A DNA stretch of 64,000 nt from positions 1-64,000 of the forward strand of contig NZ_JAPZSP010000007.1 in assembly GCF_027531705.1 (NCBI RefSeq). The letters are read 5' to 3'. Source of the stretch: Flavobacterium sp. Its GTDB lineage: Bacteria > Bacteroidota > Bacteroidia > Flavobacteriales > Flavobacteriaceae. The notes under the pieces are model-generated. The model was not told where the DNA came from and ran no database searches. It saw only the letters and a list, made by a program, of their open reading frames with translations. Below, piece after piece: positions 9,075 through 20,600 of this stretch (positions are counted from its first letter, which is position 1; each line of letters opens with the position of its first letter). The translations under genes and the position numbers were made by a program.

Positions 9075-9761
9075 ATGATTAACGATATTCTTGCTGCCTT
9101 TCCTTGGGGAATTTTATTAGCTTTTACTATTGGACCAGTATTTTTTATATTACTAGAAACCAGTATAACTAAAGGATTTAGAGCTGCAATGGTTTTTGAT
9201 TTTGGTGTTGTATTTGCCGATGTTGTTTTTATTTTAATAGCTTATTTCAGTACCAATCAAATTCTTGAAAAACTTAAAGATGATCCAGGATTATTCATTT
9301 TTGGTGGTGTTGTTATGCTTAGTTTTGGAATTATTTCTTATATAAAAGAGAAAAAAGATTTTAAGAAAAAACAAGAAGAAGACTATGATGATGAAGATAA
9401 CATCAAGAAAAATAATTATTTAGGTTTATTTTTTAAAGGATTTTTACTAAACTTCATCAATATTGGCGTTCTAGCTTTTTGGATGGGAATTATAATAGTT
9501 TTTGGTCCAAAACTAAATATGGAAACCAATAGAATTATCCTTTTTATTTCGGTTATAATCATTACTTACTTTGCTGTAGATATTCTAAAAATATTGGTTG
9601 CCAAACAACTAAAAAGCAAATTAACACCTTTCAACATCTACAAAATAAAACGTGTTATAAGCGTTATCTTAATGATTTTTGGTGGTTTCTTAATGGTACA
9701 AGGTTTCTTCCCAAAAGAAAAAGAAATGATAAAGGAGAAATTGGAACAGTTGAAGGAGTAG
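9075..9761 (+). CDS. LysE family amino-acid exporter-like membrane protein
   Basis: 228 residues with about six hydrophobic segments, the LysE/RhtB layout. The first segment is typical (PWGILLAFTIGPVFFILLETSITKGFRAA, which includes the family's GP..F..... pattern). A charged cytoplasmic loop (KEKKDFKKKQEEDYDDEDN) separates the third and fourth segments. The family exports amino acids or related metabolites by proton antiport; the substrate here is not predictable. It is preceded by a large inverted repeat and followed by a repeat cluster, so it is probably transcribed alone. Confidence 0.85.
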   Translation: MINDILAAFPWGILLAFTIGPVFFILLETSITKGFRAAMVFDFGVVFADVVFILIAYFSTNQILEKLKDDPGLFIFGGVVMLSFGIISYIKEKKDFKKKQEEDYDDEDNIKKNNYLGLFFKGFLLNFINIGVLAFWMGIIIVFGPKLNMETNRIILFISVIIITYFAVDILKILVAKQLKSKLTPFNIYKIKRVISVILMIFGGFLMVQGFFPKEKEMIKEKLEQLKE

Positions 9762-9828
9762 TTGAAATTATATTATTAAAATCTAATTAGATTCTTCAGT
9801 ATAACAAAAAAGAAAGTTCATATCTCCT

Positions 9829-9969
9829 GCTAACGCGAGCTTCTAGCTCGTGTCTACACAAATATTCAAGAATTCGTTATTAATCTGAAAGTATAGAAAG
9901 AAGTATTATAATAATAGTTCATTTTCAAATTTAAAAATGATTGACCACGAGCTAGAAGCTCGCGTTAGC
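9829..9969. repeat. Perfect 24-base inverted repeat within a repeat cluster
   Basis: GCTAACGCGAGCTTCTAGCTCGTG at 9829-9852 recurs as its exact reverse complement at 9946-9969, 93 bases apart. Each arm also contains a near-palindrome (CGAGCTTCTAGCTCG). It is more GC-rich than its surroundings. Degenerate copies of an 'AGATTCT...AATAACAAAAA' word flank it at 9788, 9976 and 10051. The layout suggests a small non-autonomous repeated element next to tRNA-Cys. No ORF lies between the arms. Confidence 0.7.
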
Positions 9970-10079
9970 GTTATTAGATTCTGAGGAACGAAGAATGATA
10001 AAAAAGTGTTTAAATTTCTATATTTGAAAATAACTTTACTCAATTTTTCTAGATTCTTTCAGAATAACAAAAACAAAAA

Positions 10080-10103
10080 AAGAGACACATTTCTGTATCT
10101 CTT
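10080..10103 (-). terminator. Intrinsic terminator of tRNA-Cys
   Basis: On the minus strand, four bases past the tRNA 3' end, AAGAGATAC and GTGTCTCTT pair around a six-base loop (one G-T pair). They are followed by a run of T residues. Stem positions are 10080-10088 and 10095-10103. Confidence 0.75.
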
Positions 10104-10107
10104 CTTG

Positions 10108-10178
10108 AGGCATCGTCCGGATTCGAACCGGAGTAGGAGCTTTTGCAGAGCCCAGCCTAGCCGCTCGGCCACGACGCC
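10108..10178 (-). tRNA. tRNA-Cys (anticodon GCA)
   Basis: A 71-base cloverleaf reads on the minus strand from 10178. The acceptor pair is GGCGTCG / CGATGCC with one G-T pair, followed by the discriminator T expected for tRNA-Cys. The anticodon arm is GGGCT-CTGCAAA-AGCTC, giving anticodon GCA, and the T arm is TCCGG-TTCGAAT-CCGGA. CCA is not encoded. An ORF on the opposite strand across this region is spurious. The gene is followed by its own terminator. Confidence 0.97.
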
Positions 10179-10224
10179 AATTTATTTATTGGATTGCAAA
10201 TATAATACAAAAATCCCAAAAAGC

Positions 10225-10279
10225 AAATTCCAAATTCCAATTTAAAAAATATACTTCTTAAGCTTGGAATTTGGAATTT
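10225..10279. terminator. 16-base perfect inverted repeat; likely end of the spr-folB transcript
   Basis: AAATTCCAAATTCCAA (10225-10240) and TTGGAATTTGGAATTT (10264-10279) are perfect complements with a 23-base AT-rich spacer. On the minus strand the hairpin lies 16 bases after the folB stop and is followed by T-rich sequence, so it can act as a terminator for the long operon. It could also be a dispersed palindromic repeat. Confidence 0.5.
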
Positions 10280-10294
10280 TAACTATTGGAATTT

Positions 10295-10654
10295 CTAGTT
10301 TCTGTATTCTTCCATTTCTATTGTAACGGCTTCAACATCACCACCAATAGGCGGATTTAGTTTAGAAACGGCTAATAAAATTCGGGAAACCGCTGGAATT
10401 TCTTTGAAGATTCTTGTTATGATTCTGTTGGCAACATGTTCCAGTAAATGCGAACGAATTGCCATTTCTTCTTCTACAATTTTGTTTAAAAGTACATAAT
10501 CAACTGTATCTTTTAATTCATCAGAAAGTGAGGACTTGCGTAAATCGGTTTTTACTTCAAGATCAACTCGGTAATCTGAACCAATTTTTCCTTCTTCTTC
10601 AAGACAACCGTGAAAAGAAAAAGTGCGTATATTTTGGAGTTTTATTGTTCCCAT
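10295..10654 (-). CDS. folB: Dihydroneopterin aldolase
   Basis: 119 residues, normal for FolB, which cleaves 7,8-dihydroneopterin to the hydroxymethyl-dihydropterin in folate synthesis. The N-terminal strand and helix NIRTFSFHGCLEEEG carry the family's (G/F)xHGxxxxE pattern. Further conserved parts are TVDYVLLNKIVEE, LLEHVANRI and the closing LNPPIGGDVEAVTIEM. The start lies one base past the sprF stop, so this housekeeping gene is probably the last gene of the sprC-D-B-F transcript. There is no functional reason for that link. Confidence 0.93.
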   Translation of the reverse strand: MGTIKLQNIRTFSFHGCLEEEGKIGSDYRVDLEVKTDLRKSSLSDELKDTVDYVLLNKIVEEEMAIRSHLLEHVANRIITRIFKEIPAVSRILLAVSKLNPPIGGDVEAVTIEMEEYRN

Positions 10655-10655
10655 T

Positions 10656-11636
10656 TTATCTGTTGTATTTTGGATCTAGTTTGGTGTATCGTTGCGTACA
10701 AGGGCAATTACTGATGTTTTGGAAAATATCTAAACCAAGAGTAACCATGTGTGTTCCTGTATTATAAGCAAAAAAAGCATTTGTGGTTAGTTGATAAGAA
10801 TAAGCAAAGTAAAAGTTGTTTTTCTTTAAACCAGCCATTGGACCAATATTTAAAGGTTTTGCGACTTGATCATTTAGGAAACGATACGAAATACCAGCCC
10901 AGTAATAACTTTCAAAACCAAGCGATCTAACCTTTAAATTTAGGTCGGTTATCGAACGATTATCGCTTTCATAATATTGAAAATGCATTGATGGTTCATA
11001 TTCTATTCTATCGTTGTTTTCTGATTTCAAAACCAAGCTTGTGTAGATATTATAGTTTCTAAGTTTATTAGGCTCTTTTAGAATAAATCTGTCTGTTTCT
11101 TTTTGAAGAATATTATTTGCATTTGCCGTAAAATCCCAATTTTTTTGACGGTATAAAAAACCTACATCAAAGTTGGTGTTAGTCATTTCTCTATTATCTG
11201 TTATAATAGGATTTAATTGATATCCATCGGTGAAATTATTAATATCAATGTTGAAGTTATTTTGAACAAATGAAATTCCTAACGATAAGTATTTATCATC
11301 ATAATAATCAAGAATTAAGTGATGAGCAAACGAAACTTTGAAACCTTTTTGATTGGTGTTTCCGTTTTTATCATTATACATAAATAATCCAATACCAGAA
11401 CGTTGTCCTAATCTTCCATCGGCAGATAATGATTGGTTGTCTGGAGCTCCTTTTATTCCAACCCATTGAGTCAAACCGTTGACTCTTATCTTGATATTAT
11501 CACCAATTCCCATATAAGTTGGAGAAACAACTGCAGGATTATCACCTAGATATTGAGTAAAGTTAGGAATTGTTAATTCTTGAGAATAACTTTCAATAAA
11601 TAGTAAACAGAATAGTATTTTTAAATATGTTTTCAT
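10656..11636 (-). CDS. sprF: SprF: PorP/SprF family outer-membrane protein for SprB export
   Basis: 326 residues with a signal peptide (MKTYLKILFCLLFIESYSQ) and an outer-membrane barrel of the PorP/SprF type. Typical segments are FTQYLGDNPAVVSPTYMGIG near the start, VSFAHHLI in the middle, and NNFYFAYSYQLTTNAFFAYN toward the end (family pattern of a closing G(S/T)HE-like strand, here NTGTHMVTLGLD). Its start is six bases after the sprB stop. In Flavobacterium johnsoniae a gene at this position, sprF, is needed to deliver SprB to the surface by type IX secretion. The homology and gene order support the same role here; that it serves this SprB is inferred. Confidence 0.85.
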   Translation of the reverse strand: MKTYLKILFCLLFIESYSQELTIPNFTQYLGDNPAVVSPTYMGIGDNIKIRVNGLTQWVGIKGAPDNQSLSADGRLGQRSGIGLFMYNDKNGNTNQKGFKVSFAHHLILDYYDDKYLSLGISFVQNNFNIDINNFTDGYQLNPIITDNREMTNTNFDVGFLYRQKNWDFTANANNILQKETDRFILKEPNKLRNYNIYTSLVLKSENNDRIEYEPSMHFQYYESDNRSITDLNLKVRSLGFESYYWAGISYRFLNDQVAKPLNIGPMAGLKKNNFYFAYSYQLTTNAFFAYNTGTHMVTLGLDIFQNISNCPCTQRYTKLDPKYNR

Positions 11637-11642
11637 TTTTAT

Positions 11643-14600
11643 CTATCTATAAAGTGTAACGTTTCCAACAAAAGTTCTACCAGCTCCATCATTTACCTCA
11701 ACAAGATACCAATAATCTCCTGCTGGCAAAGGATTTCCTCTATATTCTCCATACCATTTTTCATGTTTTCTCAAAATGGCAACTTCTCTTCCGTATCTAT
11801 CAAAAACTTTTGTTATTATATTATCAAAATTATCAATATTTTCGGGAGTCCAACCTAAATCTGGTGTGAAATAATTTGGAATTTCAATCTCATAGAAAGT
11901 AGCAGGGATTTGAACTGTTTTTTCGCATCCATTATCATCAATTACAGTTATTATTTGTTGTCCAGTGTAGTTTATAATGTAAACATTATTACTACCATTA
12001 TTATTTCCGTTAAAAATAAAGTTGTAAGGATCCTGTCCACCGGTTGCAATAGCTGTAATTTGATTTAAGCCTGTTTCAGAAGCTGAAAGTTCTAAAACCA
12101 CAAATGGATCAAGTACTATGTTTTGAGTTTGCTGAATGCACCCATTGTCGTTTTTAATATAAACAATATGATTTCCCGGTGCAACATTAGTAAATACGTT
12201 AGAGTCTTGATAATTATTTTGATTATCTAACGAAAATTGTGTTGTTGGTAGTAAATTATCATTTATAAAAACTTCAATATTATATGTTTGTGAATCACAA
12301 TTTTTTGGAGCAACAAAATTTGAACTTAAGTCAACAGTTGGTTTCATTGTTCTTGTATAATCAGTTTTACATCCATTTGCATCTCTCACATATACAGTAT
12401 AGGTTTGTCCACCAAATACTCCTGAGTTTACAGTAAAAGTATTTGTTCCGTTTGCTGCATAATTATTTTCGTTATTAAAACTAAATTCATATCCGTTTAG
12501 ACCTGGTGTTCCTCCGCTTGCTGTTATTGATATACTACCACTTTCTCCATCGCAAACAGCATCTACAACAACAGGAGTATTATACATTAGAGCAGATGGT
12601 TCTGTTACTGTTCGCACTATTTGATTAAAACAACCATTGGCATCTTGGTATAAAACGGTATAAGTTCCAACTCCAAGATTAGTAAGTGTTACTTTATCTG
12701 GATTTAATGGATCTATTGTTTGTGCTAGGTTTGGTGAAATAGCAAATTGATATGGTTTAACACCACCAGAAAGAGTAACACTAATTTCTCCATTTTTTTC
12801 ACCTGCACATTTCACGTTTTTCACCGTTACTGTTGGTGCAGTTAATGTAACAGGTTCTGATACTAGTATTGCTGAAGATAATTGATTACAGTCTCCACTA
12901 GTAACATAAACATAGTATGTTTCACCAGGAATAATAGAACCTTCAATATTATTAAATTGACCATTAGTGTTTGGCCCTAAAATATTTGTTCCTGAACTAT
13001 CTTGTAAATAATATTGATAATTTCCTAAGCCACCAGTTGTATTTGTAACAACTATAATTGCATTGTCATCGTTATTACAATTAACTTCAATTACATTTGA
13101 TTCTAGGTCAATAACTATTGGTGCAATAGGATTTATTGATATTTCGTTGGTTAAAACAGGCGTACAATTTTTAGAATCTGTTACTGTATATTGAAATACT
13201 CCTGCTCCACTTGTTGGCATGGTTGCATTTAAAATAATTGAAGAAGTAAAACTTAGACCGTTTACAATATAAGGTGGCGTTCCACCAGTTGCAGTAATTT
13301 CTACTTGTGGTGTAACTGCACATGTTAAACCTGTTTGAAGTGACAATGTAGCCTGAATAGGTGTTGGTTCATTTATCGTAAACGGTGTTAACGAAACATC
13401 ACAATCCCAACCATCTGTGACACTTAAAACATATCCTACTCCAGCACCTAATCCTGTAAATGTTGGACTCTGTTGTGGACCAACTATAGTTCCATTAGGA
13501 TAGGTTAATGTATATTGATAACTTCCTTGTCCGCCAGTTACATTTGTAACCGTAACACTTGCATTATTATCTCCAAAACAATCTAACAAATTGGTAGATA
13601 AATTATAAGTAGCTGAAATGATAGTTGCCGGATTAAGAGTTATTAGTTGATTTGCTTCACAACCAATTGCATTTGTATCTCTAACCAATACTCTATAATC
13701 ACCAGAACCTAATCCTGTAAATACAGAAGTTAAACTATAACTATAAGGGCTTACAATTGTTCCTGAAGGCATAGAAACCAATTGATACTCATATGAACCC
13801 GAGCCACCTATAGTGCTTGTTACGGTTATTGTTCCTTTATCATTAATGCATGTTACAGGTGAAGTTTGTGCAATTGTAAGTTGTAATTCCTGAGGTGAAC
13901 CAATACTAATTACATTCGAAATTTTGGTACAATCTTCATAAGAATTATTGTTTGGAATAGAAACGCTAATGGTATAATTTCCAGCGATTAATCCTGTAAC
14001 TTGTATTGGATTATTACTCGTGTTATTAGTGCCATTTGCATAAAGATTTCCGGTTTCATCAATTACCTCATAATTAAAACTACCATTATAGTTAGAAACC
14101 GTAAAGTTCATAGTTCCATCATTTCCATTATAGCAAGTTACATCTGTTAATGGATTTGCATTTACTTCAAATTCTGGTAGCGGATTAATAACATAATCAT
14201 TTGTTACTACTGAACAATTTGTGGAAGTATCAACTATCAAATAATTATATGTTCCTGGTTGACTTAATGTTGTTGTAAAAGGATTTGAAGTTACAGGAAT
14301 TGCGACTATCGAAGGTAATAATTGATAAGTATAATTATGTGTTGGATCTCCAATAATAGTGATTTGAACTACTTCATCATCATTACATGTCAACGCAGAA
14401 ACTTGAGCTACAGTAGCGTCAACTTTTATTAATGGGTTTATTGGTCCAACGGTTTGTATCGCTATACATGAATTTGCATCTTTGACAGTTACCGTTACTG
14501 TTTGTGTTGATCCATTGTCAATAATATCAAAAGTATTAAGATTACTAAAATTTATTCCATCAAAACTATATAAATATGGAGAAGTTCCACCTGATGGTGT

Positions 14601-17600
14601 TGGAACAGTAATCGTAATAACTTCTGGAGAATTTGTTGTTGTATTACATCCAAATGAACCTACTATAATCGTTGGGATTACTAATTCAGGCGGTGTTTGC
14701 AATGTAACTGTTTCTACTTTTTGACAACCTCTATTAGATTCAACGGTAATTGTATAAGTGATTCCGGTTGCGGAACCAGCTAAGCCAGTAAACACACCAT
14801 TATTTTGTGTAATAGTATTTACTCCGTCACTAATCGAATATGTGTAAGGTGGATTATTGTTGCTTACATCAAGTTGTACCGTGATACTTCCATTTGGAAT
14901 TCCACCATTTAATGTATTACATGAAGGTTGAACAACATCTAAAGTATAATTTACAGGTGTTGGTTGTTCTAATGTTACAGGTAATGTTACAGAACAATTT
15001 ATTAATGGATCATTATCAGTTATAACAACAGTATAATCACCATGACCTAAATTTGTATTGAATAGACCTGTATTATTTGGGCCATCAATTGTTACACCTA
15101 AATTATTTTGAAGAATATAAGTATAACCTCCACTTCCATTAGTTGCATCAGCATCAATTACACCATCATTATTGGCACAACTTGGATGCACAACAGAAGT
15201 AATTGTTCCGCTCAATACTGGAAGAATAGTTATTGTTTTTTCGTCAAAACAGCCATTAGAATCTGTTAGTCTAATTGTATGTAATCCAGAAAGTAAACTA
15301 GTAACGACAAAAGGAGTTGCGTTTTGTGTTATTGGATCACTTCCATCTATAATATAAGTATAAGGTGCAATTCCATCTATTGTTCTATTTACTTCAATTT
15401 CAAATTGACCTTCTGCCGCACATGGATTTAGTAATGTCAAACTTATTTCAGGTGTTGGATCTAAACCAATTGTAATGGTATCTGAAGTTTGGCAACCATT
15501 TCCGTCTGTTACAGAAACAGTGTAGTTTCCATTTGCCAAATTTTCAAAATAATTATTAGATGAAAAAGCTTGAACAATTCCGCCTGCATTTGATAATTGA
15601 TATTGATAAGGAGAAGTTCCACCAGTTGCTGTTGCTAAAATTGTTCCTATATCTGTCAAACAATTTCTATCATTTGTTGCAACTAATTGAATTGCTAATG
15701 ATTGCGCCGGTGAATCAATTGTAATTACAGGTGAAGTTAGTGTACACTCAGGATAAGCATTTTCATTTATAACAACATAATAATTTCCTGCGGCTAATGT
15801 TGCCGTTGTTGTAAATGTTGTTAATGAACTTGAACCCGATAACATAGAAACATTTCCTGGTGACGTAAATACATTATAATTGTAACTTCCCGTATAATTT
15901 TGTAAAGTAAATGAAAGTTGACCGTTACTATTTCCAAAACAATCAACAGCTTGTGTTGGCTGAGCAGTGACATTCGTAACAGGATAAGGCATTACGTTAT
16001 GAGTTGCTAACAAACTACAACCAGTAGAAGTATCTATAATTTCATAAGTATATTGTCCAGTTGCATTTAAAGCTGGTGGTGTAAACGAAGTTCCTGTAAA
16101 TGGTGTAACGGTTCCGCTTGGTAATAATTGATATGTATAATTACCAGTTGGATTTCCAGTAAATGAAATTGAAATTTGTTCATTAACTGCGCAGCTTAGT
16201 AATGGGTTTATAGTAAAAGAAGGATTTGATATTGTTTCTTTGGTTTCAAATAAATATGAAAAAGAGGTACTACATCCTTTACCATCTTTAATATAAACTG
16301 TAATCGGTTGCTGAACACCTGTATCAGTTATTACAATATTTGAAGGATTTGTTAAAGGTTGGAAATTTATGTTATCCAAACTATAAGAATAATTAGAATT
16401 TCCACCAGTAACAGTAAGTCCATCTATAGTTATTATTCCAGAATTTGTACAAGTAAATGTATACACATTTGTATCACTTGCAACCAAAGGATCAGGATCG
16501 GTTAAAGTTATTGGTAATGATAATTGACAACCTCTACTCGACTCTACAGTTACCGTATAATTGTTTTCACCTAAACCAAGATTAAACAAACCGTTGTTTT
16601 GAGTAATTGTTGTAAATGAAGGCGCAGATAACGTATAAGTATATGGCGGATTATTATCATTTAATGGATTTAGCAATACTTCTATAACTCCGTTTGTATC
16701 ACCATTACAACTAGGATTTTGTGTTATTAATGTAAAATCAACAGGATTTGGTTCTTCAAGCTGAATTGATAAAGGAATTGAACAATTTCCGTCATTTATA
16801 GTAACCACATAATTTCCGTGACTTAATCCGGTGAAAGTCGCAGTATTTGTTCCGTTAGAGATTGAAACGGGTGTTGGTGTATTAATTGTAAAAGTATAAA
16901 CCCCAGTTCCGTTTGCAGCTGATACTTGAATTGAACCGCTAGCAGCAGGAATACAAGTTGGCTGATCAACAACAATAACATTTCCTGACAAATTTTGGTT
17001 GATGGTAAAAGGAAAATCAAAAAAGCAACCATTTGCATCTGTAATTCTAATTGTATGATTTCCAGAGAAAAGATTCGGAACAGTAAATGTTGTAGCGCTT
17101 ACTTCAAAAGCTACTCCACCATCAACTTGATAAGTATATGGAGAAATTCCAATATTAGTTACCGTGTCTAGTGTTACTGTTACTTCAAATGAACCTTCGT
17201 TGGCACAAGGATTAGTAACAACTACAGAAGTAATTTCAGGAGAAGTATCTAATCCTACATTTATAGGTGTTTGTTGAATACAACCATTTGCATCTTTAAT
17301 ATAAACAATATAGTTTCCAGATTCAACATTGAATACACTTGAGAAATTCCAAGCTAAATCCGTTGCTAATGGAGCAGCCAAAGCAGCATCTCTAATAATA
17401 AAATTATATCCAGGAGTTCCATATTGACCAATTGCGGTTACAACTCCTGCATTTGTATTGCAATTATCATTTGTTGCAGTTGCAGTAACAGTTAAAAGGT
17501 TTGTTGATTGGCTAATTGGGAAAGAAGCCGAAGCCGATGTACACCCCGCGTTGATACCATCATTTTCTGTAATTAATAAATAATATATTCCAGGTGGAAG

Positions 17601-20600
17601 AGTTGCAAAATTGGTTACAACTTCAATAGGTTGATCTACAACCGAACTTCCTGTATAAACAGGCGTTGTTGGCGTGTTAGATTGTGAATTAAATATTTGA
17701 TAACTAACTGAAGTTGTAGATGGATCAAAATTAGTCATAGAAAAACTTACCGATCCATTTCCACTTCCTGTACAACTAACATTTTGAAATACATCTATTG
17801 TAGTTGTAATGGTTGAAGGTGTTATAATTGGCGCATTTGCAGTTTCAAAATAGTAACAATTGGTTACCAAATCTAATACAATAAATGTATAGGTTACGCC
17901 TGGAATTAAACCTGTAAAAGTGGCAGTTTCTGGTGTACCAGCATCCGCAGGAATCCAACCTGGACCCGGATAGACAGGTGGTGTGTTTTGTGTTAATATT
18001 GCAAATGCATAGGAACCACTTGCAACAGGAGAACTTACGGTTATTATTGCTGTTCCACCAGAAGCACAATTCGCTGTGGCTGTTGAAACGTCAATATCTA
18101 AATCATTTGGTGGTGAAGCTATAATAATATTGTTTGTAATTAGCGAACAACCATTTGCATCTATAACTTCAACACTGTAAATACCAAAATTTAATACAAT
18201 AAAAGTGTGGTTTTCATTACTTACAGTTGAGTATTGGTCTATTAATCCAAAATTATTACTCAAGTAATAAGTATAAGGTTGTGTTCCGCCTGTTGTATTT
18301 TCTACATTTATTTGTCCATATTGTGTTCCAGAACCTGTACATAAAATGTCGGTTTTCGTTATATTATAAACTACAGAATTTGGTTGATTTATGGTAATTG
18401 TTTCAGTATCAGTACAAAGATTACTGTCTCTAACAGTTACTGTATAGGTTCCTGCTGTAAGACCAGAAAACGTTGGCGAAGCCTGAAAAGTTGTTCCATC
18501 AATACTATATTGAAATGGTCCAATTCCACTTGAAGTATTGATTGTTGTTGTAATACTTGCATTATTATTTCCATTACACAATATTTGTGTTGTTTGAACC
18601 AAAGATGTTATGCTTGGGTTTGTTATTGGATTTACAGTAATAAAATTAGTTACAAAATTACAACCTGCCGAATCAGTAATACTAAATTGATATGTTCCAG
18701 CAGTTGAAACAATGTAATTAATTGGATTTGATGTCACGTTTGTTAATGCTCCAAAACCAGTATTGTTTATATTTATTTGGTACTGATAAGGTGCTGTACC
18801 GCCAGTTATGTTTATGCTTATTGTTGCATTTGGCGATGTTGAACAATCAAGACTTTTTGTCAATGTTGCATTTGCTAATAATTGCGGTACAATAACTTGA
18901 CTTACTGTTGCGGTACAACCGAACGCATCCACTACTTGTATAGTATAATTTCCCGGTGAAAGATTTGTAAAAATAGCATTGTTTTGTAATGAACTATAAG
19001 AACCACCATTTAGTTGAATTTGATACTGATAATTTGGCGTACCACCTGAAGCTATTACTTCAAATGAAGCACCATTAGTTGTATCATAACATAAATCAGA
19101 ATTAGTCAAATCAACAACAATTGATGGGTTTACATATGGATTTAATGTAAATGATTGACTCACTTCGCAACCATTTGCATCTGTAACTTTAATAGTATAC
19201 GGATTTATGTTGTCTGGCAAAAGTGTAAATAGTCCAGAACTTTGAGTTAATTGCGTTCCGCTAGGATAGGTTAACGTATATTGATATGAACCCCAACCAC
19301 CAGTAGCCGTTGCATTTACTGAACCTCCAATAGTACAAGTAGGCTGCGTAAAAGGTGCAGTTAAAGCTAATTGAGCGCTCGGCGAAAGCACTGTAACAGA
19401 TGTTGTTGCGGTACAATTTGTAACCAAATCTCTCACAAGGATTGAATAGTTTCCTGCAGCAAGGTTAGATAAAACGATTTGTGAATTGGTTTGATTTGTA
19501 ACAACTGTTGCTGAATTCACAGAATAAGAATAGTTCGAACTAAATCCTGAAACTGTAAAAGTAACTCGTCCATTAGTATCATTTAAACACGCAACATTAT
19601 TATTTACCAATCCACTTACAGAAATTAAAGAAATGGACTGAATAGGTATATTCTTTTGATATACACAACCATTTGCATCAGTAACTTTTACTGTAAATAT
19701 TGTGGTTGCAGAAACAGGTAAATTGTTGAAATTAGCTGTATTTCCAGCCACACTTGTTGGATTAATTGTACTAGGAGAAATTATTTGATAAGTAAACGGA
19801 GCTGTTCCTCCTACTGCTGAAGCTTGTATGTTTGTACTCAAACTTGGGCAAGTAATTGCAGACGAAGTCAAAGTTATGTCTGTTGGCGATAGAGGAACGG
19901 TTAATGTGATTGGATTAGTGGTAATAATACATCCATTTGCATCTTTTATGGTAATAGTATAAGTTCCAGCACTTAATCCTGTAAAAATAGGATTTGTTAC
20001 AAATGTAATTCCATTGATACTATATTGATAAGGTGCTGTTCCGCCTGAAATAGCTGTTGCTTGTATGGTTCCAGTTGTAATTATACAAGTTAATGGTTGA
20101 ACCAATAGTGATTGTCCCAACAAAGGTTGAGGTTGAGTCAAAACAAATGTTTCTGTATCAACACAATCCTTAGAATCTTTAACGCCGATTGTATAAGTTC
20201 CAGCGATTAAATTTGTGAAAACATTTGAAGTCTGATAAGTACCACCATTTATATTGTATTGAAATGGACTTGTACCAAAAGAGGTATTTAGGTTTACAGT
20301 CAATGTTCCATTATTATCTCCACCGCACAAAGGAGAAACAGGAACAATAGAAAGTATTGATGGATTTGAAATAGGACTAATTGTTATAGTATTCGTTTGG
20401 AAAACACAACCTTGAGCATCTGTAATCTGAAATTGATAATTTCCAGCAATTCCTGTTGTATAAGTAAAAGATGAACCAGTTACTGGATTTAATGTTCCCC
20501 AAGCCCCATTATTGAATTTTACTTGATATTGATAAGGACTCAATCCACCATTAATTGAAACATTTAGTATTGCTTGCGGATTTGTCGTACAATCTAATGT

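Noticed and set aside
10006-10245. 79-codon plus-strand frame across the tRNA-Cys region
   Set aside because: It reads the antisense of a well-formed tRNA gene and its terminator.
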